Counted from the stretch's first letter, positions 7,644-16,426 are shown. The stretch: 36,281 bases of DNA from Acholeplasmatales bacterium DTU067 (GCA_001512995.1 LFRY01000004.1:1-36281), one strand, 5' to 3'. The notes: a model not told the origin generated them from the sequence alone. Numbers and translations are program-made.

Positions 7644-10600
7644 ATGATGCGCGAATACCATAAATTCACTCTCGACAACAGCAACAAACATTTACTGGAT
7701 TTGTTTTACCAAAACGGTACTTATCTGGAAATCGGCAGCATTGACCATAACGTTTTGGTTCGGCTTTTGAATTTTGAACTGATTGACTGCGAAGACCTCG
7801 TATTTTTTCCCTTGCTTTTGCGCGGTCTGGGGAAATTCGATGTCGAAAACGAGAATTTAAAAAAGATCCTCCCTTTTTTGTTTTTTGAAAGACTGCATCA
7901 GAAGAATAAAAACAATCAGCTCTTTATCACCTATGGACTTCTCCATCATAAGGATGAACAAAAACGGGAAATTTTTTCGCCATTGGCGCTGATTCCCGTG
8001 AACATATATTTGGAAAACGGAAGAATTTTCATCCAGCAAATCGGTCGTCCTTTTGAAAATGCGATATTGCTTAGTTATTTGCTTAATGAAAAGAATATCG
8101 AAATTGCGGGGGGCGAAAAAATTGATTCCCCCTATGCTCTTGACGAATATTGTTTCAGCTTTGAGAAGCACGGCTTTTCGGTAAAACTTGAAAATTATCT
8201 GACCTTCGCCGCTTTGAAAGAGCCGGAACTGAAGTTGGAGCGGAGCCTCTTTGATTATGAGGGGGGATATCCTGAATATCTTTCCGATTGCCTCTATGAG
8301 GGCGAACCGGAACTTTATTACTCCCAAAAACTGACCCGCAGGCAGAGGCAGGCCGTTTATAAAGCTGTTTCCGGAGACAATCTCGTCATTGCCGGGAGGC
8401 TCGGGACCGGGAAAACCACTGCCCTGTTTAACATCGCCCTCAATGCGATTGCTTTCGGAAAAAGAGTCCTTTATGTTTCGAACATGAAGGAAAGTTTGGA
8501 GCAGATCCGCTCGCTCTTTGCGGGGTTGGGTCTTAACCATTACCTCACCGATCTCACAAATTCATTTGCCAGCATTCACCAACTGGAATTGTTCGACGAG
8601 CCAGATGGACGCGGCGGGGAAGCCGATTCGGAAAAACTGCATCAAAACTACCGTTTCATCAAGAAGTATGTCAGCGCAATGACGGGAAGAATTCTCGATT
8701 TCCGTTTCATCGACATCGTGAACAGTTTGGCGCGGATTGCGGAATTTCCGAAAAAGAAATTGGAAATTGACGATTTTTCCTCCCTTTACAAAAGCGAGTA
8801 CGAAGAAATCCATGCCGCTCTCAAAAAAATCGAAGAAAATTTGAAAAGAATCGGGGATTTCAATAAAAGCATCTGGAACGAAATTCCCGTCTTCAATAAC
8901 ATCAAATATCCCAATCAAATCTTTGCTTTGATTCATCAGCTGCAGAAGAATTATCTCATCCTCCAAGAACAAAAAGAAACCTTGGAACAGCGTTTCGGAC
9001 TGAAACCGATAAAAAACTATGCCTATCTGAAAAGCGTGTTCCATGATCTCAAAGGCTTGGACATTAACGCTTTCCCCCTCTCTTGGGTGAGCTCGGAAAC
9101 ATTCAGCGAAGCCCGGGAGGAATTCAAGTCCCTGAAAACACAAATTTACCAAATCCAGGAACTTGAGTATCTCTTGAGCTCGCGCTATGTCAATAATGAA
9201 TCCGTCGACATCGAAGCGGAAATGGCAGCCCTCTTCGGGCCCTTCTTCGGGGAAGAGGATGCGGAAAAGATCGACAGGCTTTTGAAAGAAAGGGCGGAAT
9301 TGAATGTCATCATCAACAAAATCTCCGTCCAAACAAAAATATACGAACGGAACAGGAAGAAGCTTGTCAATCTTTTGAATTGGGATTTTCCGCAGACGGA
9401 CCATGTTTTGAAGGAAATCTCCAATCTGAACGAAATCATCCAAACGACTGATTTCAGTCAGGAATTTCTGGCGACAATAAGCTCCGGAAACTATGAGGAA
9501 ACCGTGAAGAAACTCCGGAAGCTGGCGGATGCGATCGAAAAAACGGAAACGGAAATTGAGGAATTGTTCTCCGAAGGCGGAAGAGGAAAAACTAGAATCG
9601 GACGCGCGGAGGTTGACAAATTTCTGGAAGACAAACCGCTGAAGAAGAGTTCCCAGCGCTTGCTTGCCAATTTGAAAAAAGCAAACCCGCAAACATTTTC
9701 TGAAAAAATGGAGCGCTACCGCGGGCTGAAAACGCGCATTTCCGAATTGCAGGAGGAATTCAAGGCTCTATCGGGATTCCATTATGGGGAAAGCGTCTTT
9801 ACAAATCTGGACAGACTCCATTCCTATTTTGAGAATCTATCCGACAAGCTGATCAGATCCAAATTTTTGAAATTCCTGAAAAACGCAGCCAAGCTCGGCC
9901 CCGAGGACTTGAAACGGAAACGGAATTACCGCAATCTCTTTGATTTGTTTTCTAAAGCCTATCTGTTGATCAGCATTTACTACCGGGAATTATTGGCATA
10001 CGGCTTCAAGAATGCAGAAACTGAATTTCTGGGCAAACTGAAAGACATTGGCGTTATCTCCGGGTATTTGGAAAACCTCTATCTTTCCAATGAGCGCATC
10101 AAGGAGATCCAGAGGAATCGGGAACTTGATTATGTTTCCGCATCCGAATATCTTGAACTCCACAAACTCTTTTTGGGAATAAAAGAAAAGAAAGCTGTTT
10201 TGGAAGAAAACCACCGTTACCGCTATCTTTACGGAAAACTCTACGAGGATTACCATACAAACATCAACAATGTCTCCCGCTTCCTTCAAGCTTATAAATT
10301 ATATTCCGATTGTTTCGCCGACCAGGAGAAATTGATCGAAAGCTTGAACGAAGACACGCATATGGAATTGCTTGCCCATCTTGCGGTCTGCGAAGAAGCG
10401 AGCGAGAATTTGGCGGAAGTGTTTAAAATCTTTTTCAAGATTTTCCGGGACAGCGTTTCGAAATATTATTATTCGAGTTTTTCGGAAATCTTGGAATTCT
10501 TGGCGGAGCTTGCGGAAAGTAAGGACGAGCTCATCAGTTATCTCGCAGTGTCGGACAATTTGAGGATCCTGCACCGTCACGGCCTCACGAAACTGATTGA

Positions 10601-11906
10601 TTACATCCTGGCTCTGGAGAATCCGGAGAATCTGGCTTTAGATTTCAAATTCACCTATCTGGAAACGCTGAAGGAGCTTTATCTGGAGATGCATCCTTAT
10701 TTGGCGGATTATCAGGTTTTGGAATCCTGCCTGGAATTGGCGATGACCTATGAGGAGGAAATGATTGCCGCTTTTGAGAAGCAGACGATCCAGAAAATCA
10801 AGCGTCAAAGCAGCAATAAATTCCATCCGCTCGGAATCAGGAATTTGGATTACATTGGCTATATCCGGAGAACCACCGGAACCAAACATCTCTTTCTTAC
10901 TGACACGCAGATTCTGAATAATTTCCTGAACCCCGGTGATTTCGATTTGATATTGATTGATGATGCTCAACTCCTGCACGCCAACCATTATTGCAAAGCC
11001 CTGCAGGGGATGCAGGTCATCGTCGCGGGAGAACAGCAATTGCTTGGTTCGGTATCCGAAAACCTGATTTCCCGGGTCAGCAACAGCAAGACAATCATTT
11101 TTGATTTGCGTTTTTTGCCTACTCCGCACAGACTGCTGCGGCAGGTCAAGGGGCTCAGGGGACTCAGTTATGCCGATCTCATGAGCAATCAGGGAATCGA
11201 AATCGTCACGGAAGGGATCGACGAATTGATTTTATTGTTTGTGGAAAGGAATGGCGTACTCAATGTGTTCCTTCCCGGCATTGAAAGGCAGAGAGCGCTC
11301 TATGAAAAACTCGCCAATCTCCTCTTGGAAAAGAATTATAAGGAAGAAGAGATCATCGAGATTTTCCGGAAAAAGCTCAACATCTGCGACCTGGCATACG
11401 AATATCTCATCGATGCCGATTACAACATCTTCTATTTGGATGCTTATTACAAAACCGAATCCGATTATGAAATCGCAAACTTTCTTGACCTGTTGATGCT
11501 CTGCCGGAGGAAGATGATTGTTTATGATGGAATGAGATTGTTGGAAAGCGGAACGGAAACGAAGTTTTTGACCGAACTGAGGAAAATTGTTTTCAATCCG
11601 GACATCTGTTTTCCGAAAGAAGCGACGGGAGCGGTGGCGCTCCTTGCGGAGAGGCTCGAAGAAGCGGGCATCAAGGTGTATTCTTCATCCCTTTTCAGTC
11701 TGTTCCTACAAAAGGGAGAGAAATATTACGGAGTTCTGGTTTTTTGGTCGGAGGACAACGCTGATTACGAAATCCTCAATGAATACCGGGAAAACTATCT
11801 CCTCGGAAAAAAACTCATGGACATTTTTATCGTTTGGTCATGGGAATTGATGGAGTCAACCGCAAAAGTCTTCGAAAAAATAATGAGAGGAATGAAGGAT
11901 GTCTAA
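7644..11906 (+). CDS. Giant degenerate SF1 (UPF1/DUF4011-like) helicase-related protein
   Basis: Very large (1420 residues) cytoplasmic protein laid out like DUF4011-type helicase-nucleases. N-terminal 1-200: a DUF4011-like region (FSPLALIPVNIYLENG). RecA-1: LTRRQRQAVYKAV (Q-motif region), Walker A from G251 (GRLGTGKTT), then about 800 residues dominated by Lys/Glu coiled coil, Walker B LILIDDAQ (D1106, D1107) and motif III VIVAGEQQLLGS. The RecA-2 half is eroded: where QGxE (motif V) and VAxTRA (motif VI) belong I read LAYEYLIDADYNIF and DLLMLCRRKMIVYD. The last 90 residues follow the outline of the MTES_1575-type nuclease fold (ALLAERLEEAGIKVY ... FIVWSWELM) without catalytic D/ExK residues. 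It may therefore bind or hydrolyse ATP but is unlikely to be a processive helicase or nuclease. ATG at 7644 or 7647; the ribosome binding site (GGGATGG) is weak. It overlaps the next gene by 8 bases. Confidence 0.75.
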   Translation: MMREYHKFTLDNSNKHLLDLFYQNGTYLEIGSIDHNVLVRLLNFELIDCEDLVFFPLLLRGLGKFDVENENLKKILPFLFFERLHQKNKNNQLFITYGLLHHKDEQKREIFSPLALIPVNIYLENGRIFIQQIGRPFENAILLSYLLNEKNIEIAGGEKIDSPYALDEYCFSFEKHGFSVKLENYLTFAALKEPELKLERSLFDYEGGYPEYLSDCLYEGEPELYYSQKLTRRQRQAVYKAVSGDNLVIAGRLGTGKTTALFNIALNAIAFGKRVLYVSNMKESLEQIRSLFAGLGLNHYLTDLTNSFASIHQLELFDEPDGRGGEADSEKLHQNYRFIKKYVSAMTGRILDFRFIDIVNSLARIAEFPKKKLEIDDFSSLYKSEYEEIHAALKKIEENLKRIGDFNKSIWNEIPVFNNIKYPNQIFALIHQLQKNYLILQEQKETLEQRFGLKPIKNYAYLKSVFHDLKGLDINAFPLSWVSSETFSEAREEFKSLKTQIYQIQELEYLLSSRYVNNESVDIEAEMAALFGPFFGEEDAEKIDRLLKERAELNVIINKISVQTKIYERNRKKLVNLLNWDFPQTDHVLKEISNLNEIIQTTDFSQEFLATISSGNYEETVKKLRKLADAIEKTETEIEELFSEGGRGKTRIGRAEVDKFLEDKPLKKSSQRLLANLKKANPQTFSEKMERYRGLKTRISELQEEFKALSGFHYGESVFTNLDRLHSYFENLSDKLIRSKFLKFLKNAAKLGPEDLKRKRNYRNLFDLFSKAYLLISIYYRELLAYGFKNAETEFLGKLKDIGVISGYLENLYLSNERIKEIQRNRELDYVSASEYLELHKLFLGIKEKKAVLEENHRYRYLYGKLYEDYHTNINNVSRFLQAYKLYSDCFADQEKLIESLNEDTHMELLAHLAVCEEASENLAEVFKIFFKIFRDSVSKYYYSSFSEILEFLAELAESKDELISYLAVSDNLRILHRHGLTKLIDYILALENPENLALDFKFTYLETLKELYLEMHPYLADYQVLESCLELAMTYEEEMIAAFEKQTIQKIKRQSSNKFHPLGIRNLDYIGYIRRTTGTKHLFLTDTQILNNFLNPGDFDLILIDDAQLLHANHYCKALQGMQVIVAGEQQLLGSVSENLISRVSNSKTIIFDLRFLPTPHRLLRQVKGLRGLSYADLMSNQGIEIVTEGIDELILLFVERNGVLNVFLPGIERQRALYEKLANLLLEKNYKEEEIIEIFRKKLNICDLAYEYLIDADYNIFYLDAYYKTESDYEIANFLDLLMLCRRKMIVYDGMRLLESGTETKFLTELRKIVFNPDICFPKEATGAVALLAERLEEAGIKVYSSSLFSLFLQKGEKYYGVLVFWSEDNADYEILNEYRENYLLGKKLMDIFIVWSWELMESTAKVFEKIMRGMKDV

Positions 11907-12468
11907 ACGCGGCGAAAAAAAAAGATTTATGGAGTTTGTAAAAAGCGTGAAACAAAACCCGTTTCGCTACTATTACATAAAAAGTTCCCTGGCAAAAATG
12001 AAGGACGAAGAAATTGAGGTCAACACCCAGGATTATAACGGGCGCACGCTTCTGCATCTGGCCTTGAAGCTGAACAACCTCAGGCTCTTCAATTTATTCC
12101 TGAAATCCGGTGTCAATCCCGATTTGGCGGACATCAATGCGGAAACGCCCCTCCATCGGGCTGTTCTGGACGGAAAAATTAATTTCATAAGAAGTCTGAT
12201 CAAAAACGGCTGCGAAATCAATATCACAGGGGAGCAGGAACAGTCCCCCCTGCATTTGGCGGTTGTCTCCGGCAATCTCGACATCATTAAATTGCTGGTT
12301 GACAGCGGCGCCGACCTTTTGCTTGCGGACGAAAGCAATAATTTGCCGATTGATTATGCAATCGACGAAAAAGACGAAAAAGTCATCAGGTATTTGCTCT
12401 CGAAACAAGAGGTGGACGAGGAAAGAATGAATAAAATCAGAGAAATATTTGACAAGAAAGGTGAATGA
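11899..12468 (+). CDS. Ankyrin-repeat protein
   Basis: 189-residue soluble protein with about four consecutive ankyrin repeats (residues ~48-165): GRTLLHLAL, ETPLHRAV, QSPLHLAVVSGNLDIIKLLV and NLPIDYAI mark the helices, with inter-repeat loops NPDLADIN and DLLLADESN. The N-terminal 45 residues are basic (RGEKKRFMEFVKSVKQ) and could form a helix or bind nucleic acid. No signal peptide or membrane segment. Its ATG lies inside the end of the giant helicase-like gene (8-base overlap) and its stop is one base before the cdaA ATG, so the three are almost certainly co-translated. Ankyrin arrays bind proteins; likely partners are the neighbouring products, which is an inference. Confidence 0.85.
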   Translation: MSKRGEKKRFMEFVKSVKQNPFRYYYIKSSLAKMKDEEIEVNTQDYNGRTLLHLALKLNNLRLFNLFLKSGVNPDLADINAETPLHRAVLDGKINFIRSLIKNGCEINITGEQEQSPLHLAVVSGNLDIIKLLVDSGADLLLADESNNLPIDYAIDEKDEKVIRYLLSKQEVDEERMNKIREIFDKKGE

Positions 12469-12469
12469 A

Positions 12470-13276
12470 ATGATCTTGTTCAAGGATTTGATTGAAACAT
12501 TGCGCGATTATACGAAGGACTGGTCGGCGCTCGGAATCATCCGCTTATGCATTGATTTGCTTTTGGTTGGTTTCACGTTGTTTTTCATCTATAAATTGCT
12601 CAGGGCAAAAATTCGCGGTTATAAATTATTGCTCATTCTCCTCGGTTTTTCCTTCTTTTATTTGCTTGTCTTTTTCCTGCAATTGGAGCTCTTCCTCACG
12701 CTCCTGAATTACCTGATTTTTTGGAGTTTGGGTTTGCTCGTCATCATTTACACACCGGAGATCAGGCATTCATTGGAATATTTTTTCTCAGCCCATAAAA
12801 ACGCCTCCTTTTTTACAACCAAACAGGAAAAGAGGGAAATCATCAATATTCTTTTGTCCACGGTTGAATATCTTTCCAAGCGAAGAATGGGGGCGCTGAT
12901 CACGATTGAGCGCGAAGAAAATCTGAATAATTACATTGAGAAAGCAATCGAAATCAAGGGGACGATCACGCAGGAATTGCTGACGACGATTTTCACTCCG
13001 GGGACGGCCTGCCATGACGGCGCAGTCATCATCAGGAAAAACAAAATCATGTGCGCCGGTGCTTACCTCCCATCGACGGACAAGTACGACGTTCCGAAAT
13101 CTTTGGGGACCAGGCATCGGGCGGCAATCGGAATCAGCGAAAGAAGCGACGCTTTTACAATCGTCGTCTCCGAAGAAACAGGCAATGTTTCCGTCACGAT
13201 CGACGGCAACATCATGATGAAAATCAATATTGAAAGGTTGGAAGAACTGCTCGACCGCTATTTGATTCTCAAATAA
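12470..13276 (+). CDS. cdaA: Diadenylate cyclase CdaA
   Basis: Makes cyclic di-AMP from two ATP; c-di-AMP controls potassium, osmotic balance and cell wall in Firmicutes. The 268-residue protein has three N-terminal membrane helices (about residues 20-95) and a DAC/DisA_N domain with the catalytic DGA (ACHDGAVIIRKN), GAYLPST and the ATP-binding RHR (GTRHRAAIG) motifs. Length is typical. ATG 12470 follows AAAGGTGA; an upstream in-frame TTG at 12449 is less likely because it adds seven residues encoded across the ribosome binding site. Unlike the usual cdaA-cdaR-glmM order, it is the last gene of an operon with the giant helicase-like and ankyrin genes, and no cdaR (YbbR) or glmM follows. Confidence 0.95.
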   Translation: MILFKDLIETLRDYTKDWSALGIIRLCIDLLLVGFTLFFIYKLLRAKIRGYKLLLILLGFSFFYLLVFFLQLELFLTLLNYLIFWSLGLLVIIYTPEIRHSLEYFFSAHKNASFFTTKQEKREIINILLSTVEYLSKRRMGALITIEREENLNNYIEKAIEIKGTITQELLTTIFTPGTACHDGAVIIRKNKIMCAGAYLPSTDKYDVPKSLGTRHRAAIGISERSDAFTIVVSEETGNVSVTIDGNIMMKINIERLEELLDRYLILK

Positions 13277-13280
13277 TTTA

Positions 13281-13309
13281 TTGGCATCCCCGGTCTAGTG
13301 TGCTATAAT
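13281..13309 (+). promoter_or_regulatory. Strong sigma-A promoter for mgsA operon
   Basis: TTGGCA (13281-13286), 17-base spacer, TATAAT (13304-13309), with TGC in front of the -10 (extended -10). It starts 5 bases after cdaA ends and drives mgsA, the PAS protein, ispD and ispF. No terminator separates it from cdaA, so read-through from upstream is also possible. Confidence 0.85.
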
Positions 13310-13332
13310 TAAAACAAAGGAAGTGTTGAACG

Positions 13333-13686
13333 GTGAGAATTGCTCTGATTGCCCATGACAAGAAGAAGAATGAATTGATTGATTTTGTAAAGGAAAACAA
13401 GGCTTTTTTTCAAGAGCATGAATTGGTTGCGACGGGAACGACCGGAAAAAGGCTCATTGACGAGACCGGCCTGACCGTCCGCTGCTATAAATCGGGGCCC
13501 TTGGGAGGTGACCAGGAAATCGGGGCGAATGTCGCCAAGGGAAGAATCGACATGGTGATTTTCTTCCGCGATCCCCTGACCGCCCAGCCCCATGAGCCTG
13601 ACGTGTCTGCGCTCCTCCGTCTTTGCGATGTTTATTCCATTCCGCTGGCAACAAACAGAAAGAGCGCCGAGTTGTTTGTAAAATGA
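13333..13686 (+). CDS. mgsA: Methylglyoxal synthase
   Basis: Converts dihydroxyacetone phosphate to methylglyoxal plus phosphate, a bypass that relieves sugar-phosphate build-up. The 117-residue product carries [10 protein letters not shown], the phosphate-binding GTTGKRL segment, [13 protein letters not shown] and the [15 protein letters not shown] motif with the catalytic aspartate region, plus the C-terminal LATNRKSAE. The length is close to the usual 120-150. It starts with GTG at 13333 after AAGGAAGTG. First gene of a four-gene unit. Confidence 0.95.
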   Translation: MRIALIAHDKKKNELIDFVKENKAFFQEHELVATGTTGKRLIDETGLTVRCYKSGPLGGDQEIGANVAKGRIDMVIFFRDPLTAQPHEPDVSALLRLCDVYSIPLATNRKSAELFVK

Positions 13687-13698
13687 GGAGGGGAAGAG

Positions 13699-15231
13699 AT
13701 GGATAGGATAGGCGAATTCATCATACAGAACGAAAGCTTTCTGACAGCCGTGCTTTCGCTGGTGTTGGTGCTCTTTTTTGCTGCTTTCGAAAAGAAAAGA
13801 AAGCTTCCGTTGCTTTCCTTGCTGATTGCCCTTTCAGCTTTGGCGGCGATCTTTGTTTATTGTTTTTTCCCCGAAATCATCCTTTTCGGTATTCCGTTTA
13901 CGGTATTGGCGGCAAGTTACATCGTTCTTGCCTTCTTTGTCAACCTCATAACTTATGCAGTATTGAATTCTTCCTTTTATAGGCGCATGCATCTTGTCAA
14001 AGTCGCGGCAGACAGCATCGGACACAAAATCTATGCCTATCTTGACAGTCACGCTCGCCTGCTTGATTTCACGGAAGAATTCGCAAACATGCTCGGTTTG
14101 AAAAAGAACAAGAAAAAGCATTACGAAGAAGCGGTCAGCAAGATTCTGGTTGACAGCCAAGAGATGGGTTTGAATGTTTTCATACATTATATCGGAACCC
14201 AGGAAGAAAGGGATTATCGGGTTGCGCTCACTCTTGAGGACGGCCGGACGCTGAAAATGGATCTGAAGAAAAGAAAAGTGATATCATCAGGAACGTTGCT
14301 CGGTTATGTGTTGCTCTCGTTTGCGGGGGTAAGAGCCGGGGACGGAGCAGAAGGTGCTACTTTAAACAATTACTTAAATTTTCTTGGCGAACCTATTTTT
14401 TATTATGATTTCCGCTTACGAAAATATGTTTTGACGCGCGAGATGATGAATCTTCTCGGTGTGTCGGAAAACGTCCTTGGGGAAAACAATTTTCTTTCAA
14501 TCGTGGTTTCTGAAGACATGCCCCTGATTTCAAAACGGGATCTGGGCGACAAAATCCAAAAAATCCATTACCGCCTGAAAACTTCCAAAGGCGATCTCTG
14601 GTTTGAAGAAAGCAACGTCAATTTCGAGGGGCAGAAATATCTGATTGCGCATCGAACCGATTTTTCAAATCTGAAAATGAATTTTCTTGACCAAAAATCC
14701 CTCCTTGAAACGGCGCGCCTTGTTTATGAACGCAATAATTGGCTGGCGCTGGCCCTGGTAAAGATCACCAACCATCAGAAAATCAAACAGCGGGTCGGAA
14801 GGGATGCCGGCGATGTGATTATCTCCCGTTTCTTCAGCCGCGCAGGGAGTGAACTCGGTCTGTCAAGTTTGAAGATTTATCGTTTGGAAGAGTCAGTTTT
14901 TGGGCTTCTGATTGATAAAAATGACCTTTATAACAGTTTGCTTGCGCTCCTGAACAAGGAAAACAATGTTTTTGTAAAAACGGAAATCAGTTTTAATGAA
15001 ATCCAATATCAAGTGGAAAGCGCGCTGGGAATCATCGGCAGTGAAAACGCAGAAGATTCCCGCCCGGAAACCATCATTCGCGGAGCTTACGAAGCCTTGG
15101 AATTGGCTGAAGATCCGAAATATGCCCGCAATTATTCCCTGTATGTTCCGAAAGCGAAAATCGATCTCGATTTGGACGACATGGGGATTGATTTGAGCGA
15201 TGATTTCCTTGACTCAATTCTAAAAGAATGA
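13699..15231 (+). CDS. Membrane PAS protein with degenerate GGDEF domain (GdpP-like front half)
   Basis: 510 residues. Three membrane helices (about 12-32, 36-55 and 60-90) are followed by two PAS-like regions (about residues 110-215 and 228-325) and a region with the outline of a diguanylate cyclase domain (about 340-410: NNWLALALVKITNHQKI, RDAGDVIISRFF) in which the GGDEF loop is replaced by RLEESVF (from residue 395). It therefore cannot make c-di-GMP. This order resembles the c-di-AMP phosphodiesterase GdpP (membrane helices, PAS, degenerate GGDEF), but the DHH/DHHA1 catalytic half is absent; the chain ends with an acidic tail (DLDLDDMGIDLSDD). A strong GGAGG site precedes the ATG. It sits 12 bases after mgsA, one transcription unit away from cdaA. 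Function unknown; sensor/regulator by inference. Confidence 0.7.
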   Translation: MDRIGEFIIQNESFLTAVLSLVLVLFFAAFEKKRKLPLLSLLIALSALAAIFVYCFFPEIILFGIPFTVLAASYIVLAFFVNLITYAVLNSSFYRRMHLVKVAADSIGHKIYAYLDSHARLLDFTEEFANMLGLKKNKKKHYEEAVSKILVDSQEMGLNVFIHYIGTQEERDYRVALTLEDGRTLKMDLKKRKVISSGTLLGYVLLSFAGVRAGDGAEGATLNNYLNFLGEPIFYYDFRLRKYVLTREMMNLLGVSENVLGENNFLSIVVSEDMPLISKRDLGDKIQKIHYRLKTSKGDLWFEESNVNFEGQKYLIAHRTDFSNLKMNFLDQKSLLETARLVYERNNWLALALVKITNHQKIKQRVGRDAGDVIISRFFSRAGSELGLSSLKIYRLEESVFGLLIDKNDLYNSLLALLNKENNVFVKTEISFNEIQYQVESALGIIGSENAEDSRPETIIRGAYEALELAEDPKYARNYSLYVPKAKIDLDLDDMGIDLSDDFLDSILKE

Positions 15232-15240
15232 GGGACGAAA

Positions 15241-15900
15241 ATGTTTGATGCGATCATTCTCCTTGCCGGAAAAGGGAAGCGCACGGGCCTCCCCTACAAC
15301 AAGGTTTTCCATGAACTTAACAGCAAACCCCTGTTCCGCCATTCTCTGGAAAAGTTTTTGGAGTTACCCTCCTGTAGGAAGGTGGTGCTGGTCTGCGAGA
15401 AAACGGAAATTGCTGCCGTGCAGGCGTTGGTTTCCGATCCGCGGATCGCGTTAACCGAAGGCGGAAGCGAACGCCAGGACAGCGTCAGGGCGGGAATGGA
15501 AGCATGCGAGAGCGAAGTCGTGTTGATCCATGACGGAGCGCGCCCCTTCGTCACGGGAGAAGAAATCGAAGCCGTTTTCCGGGCGACCCTCCGCAGCAAA
15601 GCCGCCGCCCCGGGCATCAGGCCCAGGGATACGATTGCGGAAGCGGGGGAAGCTTATAGGACGCTGGACAGAAATAAACTTTGGAAGGTTTTGACTCCGC
15701 AGGGGGTTTACAGAAACCTTTATTTGGAAGCTTGGCGTCTGGCTGCGGCAGAAGCTTATTACGGAACTGATGACATCAGCCTTCTTGCCAAGTATTTGGG
15801 AATCATCCCGGAAATTGTTCCGGGAAGTGATAAAAACATCAAGGTAACGACCGCAGAAGATTTGCTGTTCTTAGAATTTTTAAGCCGGAGGGAAGCATGA
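15241..15900 (+). CDS. ispD: 2-C-methyl-D-erythritol 4-phosphate cytidylyltransferase
   Basis: Third step of the MEP isoprenoid pathway: MEP + CTP to CDP-ME. The 219-residue protein has the nucleotidyltransferase N-terminus LLAGKGKRTGLPYNKVF (with the conserved Arg14 and Lys21), GGSERQDSVRAGM, the HDGARPFV motif, the TPQGVYRN segment, GTDDISLLAKYLG and VPGSDKNIKVTTAEDL. Its stop codon overlaps the ispF start (ATGA), so the two are translationally coupled, as in many bacteria. Confidence 0.93.
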   Translation: MFDAIILLAGKGKRTGLPYNKVFHELNSKPLFRHSLEKFLELPSCRKVVLVCEKTEIAAVQALVSDPRIALTEGGSERQDSVRAGMEACESEVVLIHDGARPFVTGEEIEAVFRATLRSKAAAPGIRPRDTIAEAGEAYRTLDRNKLWKVLTPQGVYRNLYLEAWRLAAAEAYYGTDDISLLAKYLGIIPEIVPGSDKNIKVTTAEDLLFLEFLSRREA

Positions 15901-16397
15901 AATACCGCATCGGGCATTCCCAGGATGTCCACCGTTTTGAAAAAGGAAGGCCCCTGATTCTCGGAGGCGTTAACATCCCCTTTGAGCGCGGGCTCGCGGG
16001 GCATTCCGATGCCGATTGCGTCTTTCATGCCGTTAGCGAAGCAATCATCGGCGCTTTGGGATTGGGCGATCTCGGAACCCATTTTCCCGACACAGATCCC
16101 AGATATAAAAACATCTTCTCTTCCTTTTTTGTAGAGGAAGCTCGGAAGCTGCTTTTGACCTACGGATACAGCATTGCCAATCTTGATGTCACAATTTATG
16201 CGGAAAGGCCACTTCTCAAAGCCCATGTTCCGAAGATGCGGGAGAACTTAGCGGGACTTCTCGGGATTGAATCCGAACGCGTGAATCTGAAAGCGACGCG
16301 CGGCGAAGGCCTGGGGTTCATCGGCCATGGCAAAGGCATCGGCGCAGAGTGCGTGGTATTGATATACAAAGAAGAAATAATAAAGAAAGTATTATAG
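15897..16397 (+). CDS. ispF: 2-C-methyl-D-erythritol 2,4-cyclodiphosphate synthase
   Basis: Cyclises CDP-ME 2-phosphate to MEcPP, the fifth MEP-pathway step. The 166-residue protein shows the metal-binding D-x-H (GHSQDVH), LAGHSDADC with HAVSEAIIGALGLGDLG, FPDTDP, and the C-terminal KATRGEGLGFIGHGKGI substrate motif. Overlaps ispD by four bases (ATGA). IspE, which acts between IspD and IspF, is not in the window. Confidence 0.95.
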   Translation: MKYRIGHSQDVHRFEKGRPLILGGVNIPFERGLAGHSDADCVFHAVSEAIIGALGLGDLGTHFPDTDPRYKNIFSSFFVEEARKLLLTYGYSIANLDVTIYAERPLLKAHVPKMRENLAGLLGIESERVNLKATRGEGLGFIGHGKGIGAECVVLIYKEEIIKKVL

Positions 16398-16398
16398 C

Positions 16399-16423
16399 GC
16401 ATTCCGAAAGGGATGCTTTTTTT
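16399..16423 (+). terminator. Terminator of the mgsA-ispF operon
   Basis: GCATTCC-GAAA-GGGATGC stem (7 bp with one G-T pair, GNRA-type tetraloop) followed by seven T residues (16417-16423), immediately after the ispF stop. Confidence 0.9.
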
Positions 16424-16426
16424 ATG

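Noticed and set aside
8562-9692. A 376-codon minus-strand open frame inside the giant helicase-like gene
   Set aside because: Phe/Leu-rich antisense shadow of Lys/Glu coiled-coil coding sequence, with no start signals.
13699-15231. An active diguanylate cyclase
   Set aside because: The GG(D/E)EF loop reads RLEESVF and the metal-binding aspartate pattern is lost.
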